This document shows positions 25,373 through 34,030 of a stretch of DNA of 64,000 nucleotides, one piece after another. The notes beneath the pieces are model-generated. The model saw only the letters and a program-made list of their open reading frames with translations. It searched no databases and had not been told where the DNA came from. Made by a program: the position numbers and the translations under genes. The stretch comes from Lawsonibacter sp900766145 (lineage in GTDB: Bacteria; Bacillota; Clostridia; Oscillospirales; Oscillospiraceae): NCBI RefSeq assembly GCF_030372275.1, contig NZ_JAUDDJ010000010.1; one strand, given 5' to 3'. Within the stretch, counting starts at the first letter, position 1, and each line of letters begins with the position of its first letter.

Positions 25373-26680
25373 TCACCCTCCCGTCTTCCACTGGCTGGCC
25401 GCCGCCCAGGAGGCGCTCACCTGCTGGCCCGTGCCGTCCAGATAGAGAAGCAGCAGTTCCTCCCCCTCGTGGCCCTTGGCCTCCATGGCCGCCATGGCCT
25501 GGAGCTGGGGCAGCACCACCGAGGTGGTCCCGCTGTCCAGATAGCTGCGGAAGCATAAGGTAAAGCTGCTCACCCGGCCGCCGGTCACCTGAAAGCGGGC
25601 TGCATAGCCCTCTTCCCCCAGGCGCACAGGCACGCCGTCCAGCAGATAGCCGAATTGGATCTGCCAGCTCTCCGTCCCCGTCTCCTCCACGGACATCAAA
25701 TACACCCGGGCCTGGCCGCACAGCTCGCCCAGTGTGTCTGTGGCCAGCTGACGGCAGCGCTCCACCGCCCAGTATACCCCCGCGCCCGCCACCGGGTAGC
25801 GGCTGCCCCCGTCATCGGCGGCGGTAAAGGTGACTGTGCCGTCGGAGGCCAGGCGGAGGGTATCGTTTCCGTTGCGGATCACCTGCTCATCGGAGGTGAT
25901 ATAGGAGACACTGGAGTCGGCGGAGAAGTCCAGCTGCTGCCGCACCTGCTCCTGGACGTTCTCATCCTCCAGAGGATTGCTCGCCTGATAGACTGTGGGG
26001 GTGATGTTCTCCCCCAGCAGCAGGGTATCGGGGGCCAAGGAGCTGTACTCCTCTTTTTCAAATGCAAACCGGGCCCCGTTGTCCTTAACGCCGGACACCG
26101 CATCACTCAGGCGGTTCACATCCACCATGCTGCATGCAGCCCGGTAACAGCTTCCGCTCTGATTGCAGTAGTAAATCACAGCCTGCCCATCCTCGGCCGT
26201 AAGGACCAGACGGCGCAGCGATCCGCTCAGCTGCTCGTTGTCCACCGACAGCCAGCCGTTGAGCACCGCAAAGGGCAGGTCGTCCTGCCAGTCAAAATAT
26301 ACCCCGGGCGCGGTGCTCAGAGCCTGGCGCCACGCCTCCTGACTGACGCTCTCAGGCGCACCGGCACTGCTCAGGGCCTCCACCAGCAGGCTGTACACCT
26401 GCTGAAACAGGGCGTCTTGGGCCTCCTGATCGTACTGCACACCGTAGCGCAGCGTCTCCGCGCCGCCCCGGATGGTCACCGCCATGCGCAGGGGCTGGGC
26501 GGCCTGGATTCGGCTCTCCTGGGTGGTCTGGCTGCCGCTCTCCCCCGTACTGGAGGGGAGCAGGCCGCTGAAGGCCACCGGCAGCTGGGTGCGCACGGTG
26601 AGATAGACCGCCGAGCAGCTCAGCAGCACGATCAGCAGAGTTTTCACCCGCTCCACCATTTTTCTGTTCTTCTTAAACAT
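25373..26680 (-). CDS. walH: WalH/YycH-like regulator of the WalRK system
   Basis: A 435-residue protein with a basic N-terminus (MFKKNRKMVERVKT), one membrane helix (about 15-33) and a large extracytoplasmic region. Its start overlaps the walK end by eight bases, so translation is coupled. Sequence likeness to YycH is weak; the call depends on position between walK and walI, topology and length. The inferred role is to tune WalK activity from outside the membrane. Confidence 0.78.
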   Translation of the reverse strand: MFKKNRKMVERVKTLLIVLLSCSAVYLTVRTQLPVAFSGLLPSSTGESGSQTTQESRIQAAQPLRMAVTIRGGAETLRYGVQYDQEAQDALFQQVYSLLVEALSSAGAPESVSQEAWRQALSTAPGVYFDWQDDLPFAVLNGWLSVDNEQLSGSLRRLVLTAEDGQAVIYYCNQSGSCYRAACSMVDVNRLSDAVSGVKDNGARFAFEKEEYSSLAPDTLLLGENITPTVYQASNPLEDENVQEQVRQQLDFSADSSVSYITSDEQVIRNGNDTLRLASDGTVTFTAADDGGSRYPVAGAGVYWAVERCRQLATDTLGELCGQARVYLMSVEETGTESWQIQFGYLLDGVPVRLGEEGYAARFQVTGGRVSSFTLCFRSYLDSGTTSVVLPQLQAMAAMEAKGHEGEELLLLYLDGTGQQVSASWAAASQWKTGG

Positions 26681-28442
26681 GGCTCGGGCCCTCAATCTTT
26701 AGTTCCATGCGCATGGACAGGCCGGGGCCCTCCCGGTCCACCAGTTCCAGCACGCCCTCGTGGCGGTCCACGATCTCCTTGGCGATGGACAGTCCCAGGC
26801 CGGTGCCGCCCGACTGGCGGGAGCGGGCCTTATCCACCCGGTAGAACCGCTCGAAGATGCGGGGCCGGTCTTTGGCCGGGATGCCGATGCCGTCGTCGTC
26901 CACCTGCATCCACACCCGGTCCCCCTCCCGTCCGGCGGAGACCAGAATATGTCCCCCGTTGGGGGTGTATTTGATGGAGTTGGAGACGATATTCATCATC
27001 ACCTGGAGCACCCGCTCCCGGTCGGCCACAATGGTGGGCAGATCGGGCTCCAGACGCAGCTTCATCTTGTGGTCGTGGCGCTGGGCCTCCATGTACACCG
27101 CATTATACAGGTCCTGCACCGCCACATCAAAGGGGAAGCGCACCAGATGCAGCTCGTCCTTCCCCGAGTCGAACCGGGACAGGGTGAGCAGGTCCTGCAC
27201 GATATGGGTCATGCGGTCGCTCTCGTTGAGAATGACCCCCAGGAACTTCTTTTCCGTGGCGGGGGGCAGCTCTCCGGCGCTGTCCGAGAGGGTCTCGGCA
27301 TAGCTGCGGATGTTGGTAAGGGGGGTACGCAGCTCGTGGGAGACGTTGGCCACAAACTCCCGCTGCATCTCCTGGTTCTTCCGCTGCTGGGTCACGTCGT
27401 GGAGCACCACCAGCACGCCGCCCTGGCGGTCCCGGTCAAAGGGGGCCAGCAGCAGCTGCAAAAAGCGCTCGCCCTCCTGGCGCTCCTCCTCCAGATAGTC
27501 GGGGGCCTGAATCACGTCCTCCAGGGGACACAGGTCGCCGAACAGCTCCTCATAGGTGGCCTCGTCGGTGATGGCCCGGCCCAGCATCTCCTCGGCGGCA
27601 GGGTTGGAGTGGATGACCTCCCCTTCACGGGAGAAGGCCACCACGCCGTCGGTCATGTGGAGGAACAGGGTATCCAGCTTGTTGCGCTCGTTCTCCACCT
27701 GGCCCAGGGTGTCCCGGAGCTGCCCGGCCATGTCGTTGAAGGTGTCGGTGAGGACACCGATCTCATCCCGGGAGGCCACCTGGATTTTTCGTGAAAAATC
27801 TCCGTGGGCCACCCGCATGGCGCCCTCGGTCAGGCGCTGGATGGGGATGATCATGGTCTTGGACAGCAGGAAGGACAGCAGGATGGAGATGACCAGGCCA
27901 AAGACCAGGGCCTCCAGGATGAGCACAAACATCTGGCTGATGAGGCTGTTCACGGTGCTCTTGTTGTCCAGGACATAGATCACATAGGGAGAGCCGCCCC
28001 GCTCCAGCGTGACGGCCACATCCATATAATCGGCGGCGATGTTGGGGTTGCTGGCGTCCTCCCGGTAGGTCAGTGCATGCATCAGGTTGGACGAGTCATA
28101 GGACAGGTTCTTTCCCGCCTCGTCGTTGTTGCCCGCCAGGTACTCCCCCGTCTCTCCGTCCAGAATAAACAGGGTGCGGCTGTATCCGTCCAGGCCCAGC
28201 TCACCGTAGTAGGCCTCCAGGATATTGAGGATGGCCTGAGCCCCGTCCTCCTCCCCCGGAGTGGCCGTGGTCAGATCCCGGGTCAGAGACTCCCGGGAGA
28301 ACACATTGGACATCTGGGTATAGAAGTCCTCCAGATAAAAGGCCATGACGGAGTTGATGAGAAAGGCCCCCACCACTGTCATCAGAGACAGGATGAGCAG
28401 CACCATGATCATCACCAGCTTCATGTGCAGGCTGCGCAGCAC
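26673..28442 (-). CDS. walK: WalK sensor histidine kinase
   Basis: A 589-residue kinase starting at GTG. Two membrane helices (about 9-32 and 178-200) bracket an extracellular sensor of about 145 residues. HAMP (about 200-255), a PAS region (about 265-365), the phosphoacceptor stretch FVANVSHELRTPLTNIRSY and an ATPase domain with NIVSNSIKYTPNGG, DDGIGIP and GGTGLGLSIAKEIV follow. This is the full WalK architecture, which controls wall metabolism with WalR. It sits between walR and walH. Confidence 0.95.
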   Translation of the reverse strand: MLRSLHMKLVMIMVLLILSLMTVVGAFLINSVMAFYLEDFYTQMSNVFSRESLTRDLTTATPGEEDGAQAILNILEAYYGELGLDGYSRTLFILDGETGEYLAGNNDEAGKNLSYDSSNLMHALTYREDASNPNIAADYMDVAVTLERGGSPYVIYVLDNKSTVNSLISQMFVLILEALVFGLVISILLSFLLSKTMIIPIQRLTEGAMRVAHGDFSRKIQVASRDEIGVLTDTFNDMAGQLRDTLGQVENERNKLDTLFLHMTDGVVAFSREGEVIHSNPAAEEMLGRAITDEATYEELFGDLCPLEDVIQAPDYLEEERQEGERFLQLLLAPFDRDRQGGVLVVLHDVTQQRKNQEMQREFVANVSHELRTPLTNIRSYAETLSDSAGELPPATEKKFLGVILNESDRMTHIVQDLLTLSRFDSGKDELHLVRFPFDVAVQDLYNAVYMEAQRHDHKMKLRLEPDLPTIVADRERVLQVMMNIVSNSIKYTPNGGHILVSAGREGDRVWMQVDDDGIGIPAKDRPRIFERFYRVDKARSRQSGGTGLGLSIAKEIVDRHEGVLELVDREGPGLSMRMELKIEGPSHV

Positions 28443-28490
28443 GGCACACTCCCCCCTTTTTCTCGCTTTCTAAAATTCCCGCTGGCCCGG

Positions 28491-29204
28491 TTATTCTCCC
28501 GCAAACAGATAGCCCATGCCCCGCTTGGTCACAATGAACTTGGGAGAGGCGGGGTCATCTTCGATCTTCTCACGCAGACGGCGCACGGCCACGTCCACGG
28601 CCCGCACGTCGCCCACGTAGCCCTCGTAGTTCCACACATGCTCCATGAGGGCCTCCCGGGAAAACACCTTCCCCGGCTGAGAGGCCAGATAGCAGATGAG
28701 GTCGTACTCCCGCTGGGTCAGCTCCAGAGGATTGCCGTCCTTGTAGACTGTGGCCTTCTCCTGGTCCACCGTCACCCGGCCCAGCTCCAGCTTATTGCCG
28801 GAGGCAGGCTGGGCCTGCTCCCCCTGGACCGGCGCCATGGCGGAGCGGCGAATGTTGGCCTTCACCCGGGCCAGCAGCTCCCGCATGCCAAAGGGCTTTG
28901 TGATATAGTCGTCCGCCCCCAGCTCCAGGCCCAGCACCTTGTCGGTCTCCTCCTCCCGGGCGGTGAGCATCAAAATGGGCACCGCGCTGCCCGTCTCCCG
29001 GATGCGGCGGCACACCTCAAAGCCGTCCATTCCCGGCAGCATCAGATCCAGCAGCACCAGGTCGGGGTTCTGCTCCAGGGCCAGCTGCAAGCCGGTGTTG
29101 CCGTCGTAGGCCTCCAGGGTGTCATACCCCTCCCGCTCCAGGTTAAAGGACAAAATGTCCACAATATTTTGCTCGTCCTCTACAATGAGCACGGTTTTTC
29201 CCAC
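28491..29204 (-). CDS. walR: WalR response regulator
   Basis: A 237-residue OmpR-type regulator. The receiver domain (1-118) has the acidic pair in VEDEQN, the phosphoacceptor in LLDLMLPGMDG, TAREEE and the Lys of YITKPF. The DNA-binding winged helix (about 135-235) has LTQREYDLICYLA and VRRLREKIEDDP. The GTG at 29204 is preferred to a TTG at 29222 because of ribosome-site spacing and because it gives the normal VGKTVLIVEDE start. The nudix gene upstream ends nearly on it, so the nudix gene is probably part of the wal operon. Confidence 0.95.
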   Translation of the reverse strand: MGKTVLIVEDEQNIVDILSFNLEREGYDTLEAYDGNTGLQLALEQNPDLVLLDLMLPGMDGFEVCRRIRETGSAVPILMLTAREEETDKVLGLELGADDYITKPFGMRELLARVKANIRRSAMAPVQGEQAQPASGNKLELGRVTVDQEKATVYKDGNPLELTQREYDLICYLASQPGKVFSREALMEHVWNYEGYVGDVRAVDVAVRRLREKIEDDPASPKFIVTKRGMGYLFAGE

Positions 29205-29218
29205 AGTGCCGCCCCCTC

Positions 29219-29755
29219 TCAAAGTCCCAGCAGGACCTTGGTCTTCAGCACGGTGGCCACCGTCTTGGCGTCCTCGATCGTGCCGTCCATCACCTGCTCC
29301 AGCAGCTGCTGGAAGGGCATGGTGATCACATTCAAAAATTCATCCTCGTCGGGGTGGCTCTCCTTCTTGCGCAGGTCCCGGGCCAGGTACATGTGAAGGC
29401 GCTCGGTGCAAAAGCCGGGCGAGGCCAGCAGGCAGCCCAGGTAGGTCAGCTCCCCGGCCTCCAGGCCGGTCTCCTCGCTCAGCTCCCGGATAGCGGCGGG
29501 GCGGTGGTCCTCCCCGGCGTCCAGCTTGCCCGCGGGCAGCTCCAGCAGCACCTGGTGGAAGGGATAGCGGTACTGCTGCACCAGGGTGACGTTGTTCTCC
29601 TCATCCAGGGCCAGAATGGCCACGCCGCCGGGGTGCTCCACTACCTCCCGGGTAGCCACCTTGCCATCGGGCAGCTGGGCCTTGTCTACCTTTAATGTTA
29701 CAATGACTCCGTCAAACAGGGTCTTGCTCTCTACCGTACGCTCGGTCAAATCCAT
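29219..29755 (-). CDS. NUDIX hydrolase, ADP-ribose pyrophosphatase type
   Basis: A 178-residue hydrolase with a full NUDIX box at about 76-98 (starts GKLDAGED, then RELSEETGL). The preceding VQQYRYPFHQVLLELPAG and following LGCLLASPGFCTERLHMYLA are typical of ADP-ribose pyrophosphatases. It is the first gene of the wal unit here. Standard Firmicutes wal operons do not start with a nudix gene, so the link may be positional only. Confidence 0.92.
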   Translation of the reverse strand: MDLTERTVESKTLFDGVIVTLKVDKAQLPDGKVATREVVEHPGGVAILALDEENNVTLVQQYRYPFHQVLLELPAGKLDAGEDHRPAAIRELSEETGLEAGELTYLGCLLASPGFCTERLHMYLARDLRKKESHPDEDEFLNVITMPFQQLLEQVMDGTIEDAKTVATVLKTKVLLGL

Positions 29756-29844
29756 GTGATGTGTTCCTCCCTTACGTATCGCTCCCTCGTCCGCGCGAGG
29801 GTACAGATATAGTTATTATACCACCGTTCTCTCCTAGGGTAAAG

Positions 29845-29875
29845 AAAAAGCCGCCCGCGGACACGCAGGCGGCTT
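29845..29875 (-). repeat. Second copy of the ilvE terminator hairpin
   Basis: This hairpin (GCCGCCCGCG stem) matches the terminator at 30070-30101 in 28 of 29 core positions and lies at the other edge of repeat copy A. On the minus strand TTTTT follows, so it could also terminate. Confidence 0.85.
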
Positions 29876-30062
29876 ACCGTCGAAAAAGTGGCTCAGCCAC
29901 TTTTTCGAATCAGGATGCATGCAAGACCGGCCTCGATTCCTTACGGAAAAGTCGGCCCGTCTTGCATGAGAAGTGTTATTTCCGACGCACATGTCGCCGG
30001 AAATAACAAGATTTTACTTTATTCCGCCGCTCACGCGCGGCGGAACTCCTTGCAGGAGGGCC
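29876..30062 (+). repeat. Multi-hairpin repeat, copy A
   Basis: The 187-bp element reads ACCGTCGAAAAAGTGG at the left and CTCCTTGCAGGAGGGCC at the right. It folds as a terminator-like CGAAAAAGTGG/CCACTTTTTCG stem, a CATGCAAGAC/GTCTTGCATG stem, a GTTATTTCC/GGAAATAAC stem and a TTCCGCCGC/GCGGCGGAA stem. Copies B and C share the order, with paired changes in the stems. The remainder of the 29756-30120 gap holds only the flanking hairpins. Confidence 0.85.
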
Positions 30063-30069
30063 TTAATAT

Positions 30070-30101
30070 AAAAGCCGCCCGCGGACACGCGGGCGGCTTT
30101 T
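30070..30101 (-). terminator. Terminator of ilvE
   Basis: A stem built on GCCGCCCGCG and CGCGGGCGGC around a short loop, followed on the minus strand by TTTT. Nearly the same hairpin lies at 29845-29875 beyond repeat A. Confidence 0.88.
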
Positions 30102-30120
30102 GGAAGTTATTTCTTGAAAA

Positions 30121-31188
30121 TCAGCACAGCTTCATGATCCAGTCATGGGGATCCTCAGCGCGGCCCCACTGGATATCGGTGAGGGCGTCGTACAGGCGCT
30201 GGGTGATCTCGCCGATCTGGTTGTTGGAGACGGTGACCTTCTTGTCGCCCATGGCCAGCTCGCCGATGGGAGAGACGACAGCGGCGGTGCCGGTGCCCCA
30301 GGCCTCCTCCAGGGTGCCGTTCTCGGCAGCCTCGAAGAGCTCCTCGGCGGAGATGCGGCGCTCCTCCACCTCATAGCCCCAGTCCTTCAGCAGCTGGATG
30401 CAGGAGCGGCGGGTGATGCCGGGCAGCACGGAACCGTTCAGGTCGGGGGTGAGGATCTTGCCGGCGATCTTGAACATAACGTTCATGGAGCCGACCTCCT
30501 CAATGTACTTGCGGTGCACGCCGTCCAGCCACAGCACCTGGCTGTAGCCGTTTGCCTCGGCCCGGTCGCCGGCCCGCAGGGAGGCGGCGTAGTTGCCGCC
30601 GGTCTTGGCCATACCGGTGCCGCCCTTAACGGCGCGGACGTCCTGATCCTCCACGTAGATCTTCACGGGGTCCAGGCCCTCGGGATAGTAGGCGCCCACG
30701 GGGCAGACGATGACGATGTACTGGCAGTGGTGAGAGCTGTGCACGCCCAGAGCGGCGTCCAGGCCCACCATGAAGGGGCGGATGTACAGGGAAGTATCCT
30801 TGGCGGAGGGTACCCACTCCTGCTCCAGCTTCACCAGCTCAGTGATGCCCGCCAGGGCCAGATCCTCGGGGATCTGGGGCAGGGACATACGGGCGGCGGA
30901 GTCGTTCATGCGGCGCACGTTGTCCAGGGGACGGAACAGCTGGATGGAGCCGTCGGCGGTACGGTAGGCCTTCAGGCCCTCAAAGATCTCCTGAGCATAG
31001 TGGAGCACCTTGGCGGCGGGGTCGATAGCCAGAGGGCCGTAGGGCACGATGCGGGGATCATGCCAGCCCTGACCGACATCATAGTCCACGATGAACATAT
31101 GATCGGTCATAGCCTTGCCGAACACCAGGGTGGAGGGGTCGGGCTTCTCCTTAAACGTCTGAGCGCGGGTGATCTTGATCTCTTCCAT
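30121..31188 (-). CDS. ilvE: Branched-chain amino acid aminotransferase
   Basis: A 355-residue class IV PLP enzyme that transfers the amino group between glutamate and the keto acids of Val, Leu and Ile. Motifs include YGPLAIDPAAKVLHYAQEIF, IRPFMVGLDAALGV, GGTGMAKTGGNYAASL (cofactor-Lys region) and GITRRSCIQL. Length fits the longer bacterial type. The ATG at 31188 is chosen over one six bases upstream because AGGAGG is then nine bases away. I looked for a T-box in the leader and found no AGGGTGG core. Confidence 0.95.
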   Translation of the reverse strand: MEEIKITRAQTFKEKPDPSTLVFGKAMTDHMFIVDYDVGQGWHDPRIVPYGPLAIDPAAKVLHYAQEIFEGLKAYRTADGSIQLFRPLDNVRRMNDSAARMSLPQIPEDLALAGITELVKLEQEWVPSAKDTSLYIRPFMVGLDAALGVHSSHHCQYIVIVCPVGAYYPEGLDPVKIYVEDQDVRAVKGGTGMAKTGGNYAASLRAGDRAEANGYSQVLWLDGVHRKYIEEVGSMNVMFKIAGKILTPDLNGSVLPGITRRSCIQLLKDWGYEVEERRISAEELFEAAENGTLEEAWGTGTAAVVSPIGELAMGDKKVTVSNNQIGEITQRLYDALTDIQWGRAEDPHDWIMKLC

Positions 31189-31286
31189 ATACATTAGCCT
31201 CCTAAGGTTCATTTTTAACAGGCTTTGGTTCACGTGACGTCGTTTGTGCCCATGGGGCCGCAGGCGGGGACCACGCTTGTTTCCCT

Positions 31287-31315
31287 ATTATACCAGCCTT
31301 TTTTCCCCCTTGCAA
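31287..31315 (-). promoter_or_regulatory. Promoter of ilvE
   Basis: On the minus strand TTGCAA (31310-31315) and TATAAT (31287-31292) are 17 bases apart. Confidence 0.85.
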
Positions 31316-31410
31316 TGGCTCAATTTCCAGGGGACCAGGATTTTTTTACCTCCCTCCCCCTTCCTTTTTTTCTCTTGCGTCCCGGCAGACAGTTTCCAAT
31401 TTGGTTTTGG

Positions 31411-31439
31411 TTGTAATTCCTCCCGCAATCTGATATAAT
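31411..31439 (+). promoter_or_regulatory. Promoter of the gdpP operon
   Basis: TTGTAA (31411-31416) and TATAAT (31434-31439) are 17 bases apart, 45 bases before the gdpP start. Confidence 0.85.
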
Positions 31440-31483
31440 TTAGTTCTGATTTTGTGATTCTTAGGGAAGGGAGGATTTCCCCC

Positions 31484-33466
31484 TTGAACCGAAAAATATC
31501 CAAGCTTCTGCAGCCCAGTGTGCAGCTGTATTTTGTGATCCTGATCCTGTTCGCTCTGGCCTCCGCCTTGTTTTCCATCCCCTTGGCGGTACTGGAAGCG
31601 GTGGTGGTGCTGATCCTGGGGCTTTACACCCGCACCAACGGCCACAAGCGGCGCCGGGAAATCACCAAATACATTGAAAACATCACGGGCAATGTGGATG
31701 TGGCTACAAAAGACACCATGGTCAACTCCCCCCTGCCCATGGTGATCTTCCGCCCGGAGAGCGATGACATCATCTGGACCAACGACCGCTTCCTGCGCCT
31801 CACCGGCGACCGGGAGCACCTGTTTGACGCCAAGCTCTCCTCCGTCGTCCCCGGCTTTGACACCCGCTGGCTGCTGGAGGGTAAAAATGAGTGTCCCGAC
31901 CACATCACCTTCTGCAATCGGCGCTTCATTGTCTACGGCCACCTGGTGCGCACCGGCGACAAGGGAAGTGGCTTTTTGGCCACCACCTACTGGGTGGACG
32001 TGACTGAGCTGTGTGAGACCCAGGACAAGTATCTGGCCAGCCGCCCGGTGATGGCGGTACTGCTGCTGGACAACTACGAGGACCTGATGAAAAACCTGAC
32101 GGAGAATGAGCGCTCCGCCATCTATTCCGAGATCAACGCCCGTCTGGACGCCTGGGTGGCCGACACCCACGGCATGCTCCGCCGGGTGGAGCGAGACCGG
32201 TACTACTTTATCTTTGAGGAGCAGTACCTGGCCCGATTCATCGAAAAGAAGTTTGACATTCTGGACACCATCCGCCAGGTTTCCAACCCCAGCGGCATCG
32301 CCGCCACCCTGTCCATCGGTGTGGGCAAGGACGGCGACTCCTTCCAGGAGCTGATGCAGTTTGCCAACCTGTCCATTGAGATGGCCCTGTCCCGGGGCGG
32401 CGACCAGGCCGTAGTGCGCAACCAGTTCACCTTTGAATTTTACGGCGGCCGCTCCAAGGAGACCGAGAAGCGCACCAAGGTAAAGAGCCGGGTCATGGCC
32501 AACGCCCTGTCCGCTCTGGTGGCCGACTCCTCCCAGGTGTTCATCATGGGCCACAAGTCCCCCGACAACGACTGTATGGGCGCCGCCGCCGGCGTGTGCG
32601 CCATCGCCCGGAAGAAGGGGGTCCCCGCCCACATCATCCGGGAGCCCGGCTCTCCCCCCGCCAAGGTGCTGATGGACAAGCTGGGCCATCTGGAGGAGTA
32701 TCAGGACTGCTTCCTCTCCCCCCAGGAGGCGCTGCTGCTGGCAGACAACCGCTCTCTGGCGGTGGTGGTGGACACCAACCGCCCCGAGCAGGTGCAGTCC
32801 CTGGACCTGGTGCAGTCCTGCAACCGGGTGGCCGTCATCGACCACCACCGCCGGGCCGCCACCTACATCGAAGGGGCCGCCCTCAACTACCACGAGCCCT
32901 ACGCCTCCTCGGCCAGCGAGCTGGTCACTGAGCTTTTGCAGTACATCGCCGATCCCACCGACCTGACCCGGGCCGAAGCGGAGGCCCTGCTGGCGGGCAT
33001 CGTGCTGGACACCAAGAATTTTACCATGCGTACCGGTGGACGCACCTTTGAGGCTGCGGCCTTCCTGCGCCGGGCGGGCGCCGATACCGCTGAGGTAAAG
33101 AAACTCTTCCAGAACGATCTGGAGGGCACCATTGCCAAGTACGCCATCATCCAAAACGCCAAACTCTACCGGGACAAGATTGCCATTGCCGTGGTGGACC
33201 ACACTGTGGGCCGTATTGTGGCCGCTCAGGCCGCCGACGAGCTTTTGAACATCATCGGCATCGACACCTCCTTCGTCCTCTACCCCGACGGCGAGCGGAT
33301 CTTCATCTCCGCCCGCTCCATGGGAGATACCAACGTACAAGTGATTCTGGAGAAGCTGGGAGGCGGCGGCAATGCCGCGGCTGCCGGCGGCCAGATTGCG
33401 GGCAAGTCCCTCTCCCAGGTTGCTACTGAGCTCACCCAGGCTATCGACCAGTACCTGGAGGGCTGA
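31484..33466 (+). CDS. gdpP: GdpP cyclic-di-AMP phosphodiesterase
   Basis: A 660-residue membrane protein. Two N-terminal helices (about 12-50) are followed by a PAS-like region (about 75-150), a degenerate GGDEF domain (about 175-310; SIGVGKDG and NLSIEMALSRGGDQAV but no GGDEF motif) and a DHH-DHHA1 phosphodiesterase with GHKSPDNDCMGAA, the VIDHHRR core and a C-terminal GGGGNAAAAGGQI. It degrades c-di-AMP. The start is TTG at 31484, nine bases after GGGAAGGGAGG. It heads the order gdpP-rplI-dnaB known in Bacillus. The c-di-AMP receptor DarA is encoded at 53.4 kb. Confidence 0.95.
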   Translation: MNRKISKLLQPSVQLYFVILILFALASALFSIPLAVLEAVVVLILGLYTRTNGHKRRREITKYIENITGNVDVATKDTMVNSPLPMVIFRPESDDIIWTNDRFLRLTGDREHLFDAKLSSVVPGFDTRWLLEGKNECPDHITFCNRRFIVYGHLVRTGDKGSGFLATTYWVDVTELCETQDKYLASRPVMAVLLLDNYEDLMKNLTENERSAIYSEINARLDAWVADTHGMLRRVERDRYYFIFEEQYLARFIEKKFDILDTIRQVSNPSGIAATLSIGVGKDGDSFQELMQFANLSIEMALSRGGDQAVVRNQFTFEFYGGRSKETEKRTKVKSRVMANALSALVADSSQVFIMGHKSPDNDCMGAAAGVCAIARKKGVPAHIIREPGSPPAKVLMDKLGHLEEYQDCFLSPQEALLLADNRSLAVVVDTNRPEQVQSLDLVQSCNRVAVIDHHRRAATYIEGAALNYHEPYASSASELVTELLQYIADPTDLTRAEAEALLAGIVLDTKNFTMRTGGRTFEAAAFLRRAGADTAEVKKLFQNDLEGTIAKYAIIQNAKLYRDKIAIAVVDHTVGRIVAAQAADELLNIIGIDTSFVLYPDGERIFISARSMGDTNVQVILEKLGGGGNAAAAGGQIAGKSLSQVATELTQAIDQYLEG

Positions 33467-33541
33467 TCCCACCAACCGCAGCCAATGTCGGCTGATTCCA
33501 TACCCTTTTGGTTTAAAATCAAGAAAGCGAGGAAATTTACC

Positions 33542-33988
33542 ATGAAAGTGATTTTGCAGCAGGACGTAAGAGGCCAGGGCAAGAAGGGCCAGCTGGTGGA
33601 CGTATCCGACGGTTACGCCCGCAACTTCCTGCTTCCCAAGAAGCTGGCGGTCATCGCCACCGCCGAGAACCTGAACACCATGAAGCAGCAGGAGAAGGCC
33701 CGCAAGGCCCAGCAGGCCGCCGAGAAGGCGGAGGCCGAGGCCCTGTCCAAGAAGCTGGAGAGCCTCACCGTGAAGGTGGCCGCCAAGGCCGGTGAGGGCG
33801 GACGTCTGTTCGGCGCCGTCACCGCCAAGGAGATCTCCGAGTGCCTGGCCCAGCAGCACGGCCTGAACATCGCCAAGGCCAAGCTGGTACTGGACGAGCC
33901 CATCAAGGCCTGCGGCGGCTATAAGATCAAGGCCAAGCTGGGCTATGAGATCGTGGGTACCGTCAACGTGATGGTGGTGGAGGCCTAA
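33542..33988 (+). CDS. rplI: Ribosomal protein bL9
   Basis: A 148-residue protein of normal length. The start MKVILQQDVRGQGKKG, the GYARNFLLPKKLA stretch that contacts 23S rRNA, the long central helix (about 40-75) and the C-terminal domain with FGAVTAKEI are all present. It lies between gdpP and dnaB, the usual Firmicutes order. Confidence 0.98.
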   Translation: MKVILQQDVRGQGKKGQLVDVSDGYARNFLLPKKLAVIATAENLNTMKQQEKARKAQQAAEKAEAEALSKKLESLTVKVAAKAGEGGRLFGAVTAKEISECLAQQHGLNIAKAKLVLDEPIKACGGYKIKAKLGYEIVGTVNVMVVEA

Positions 33989-34030
33989 CTGGCCTCCTCC
34001 CCAATTTATTAGAGAAAGGTTGGTGAAGAC

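Noticed and set aside
31189..31483. T-box or leader-peptide control of ilvE
   Set aside because: No AGGGTGG T-box core, specifier stem or run of branched-chain codons was seen; only two divergent promoters are supported.
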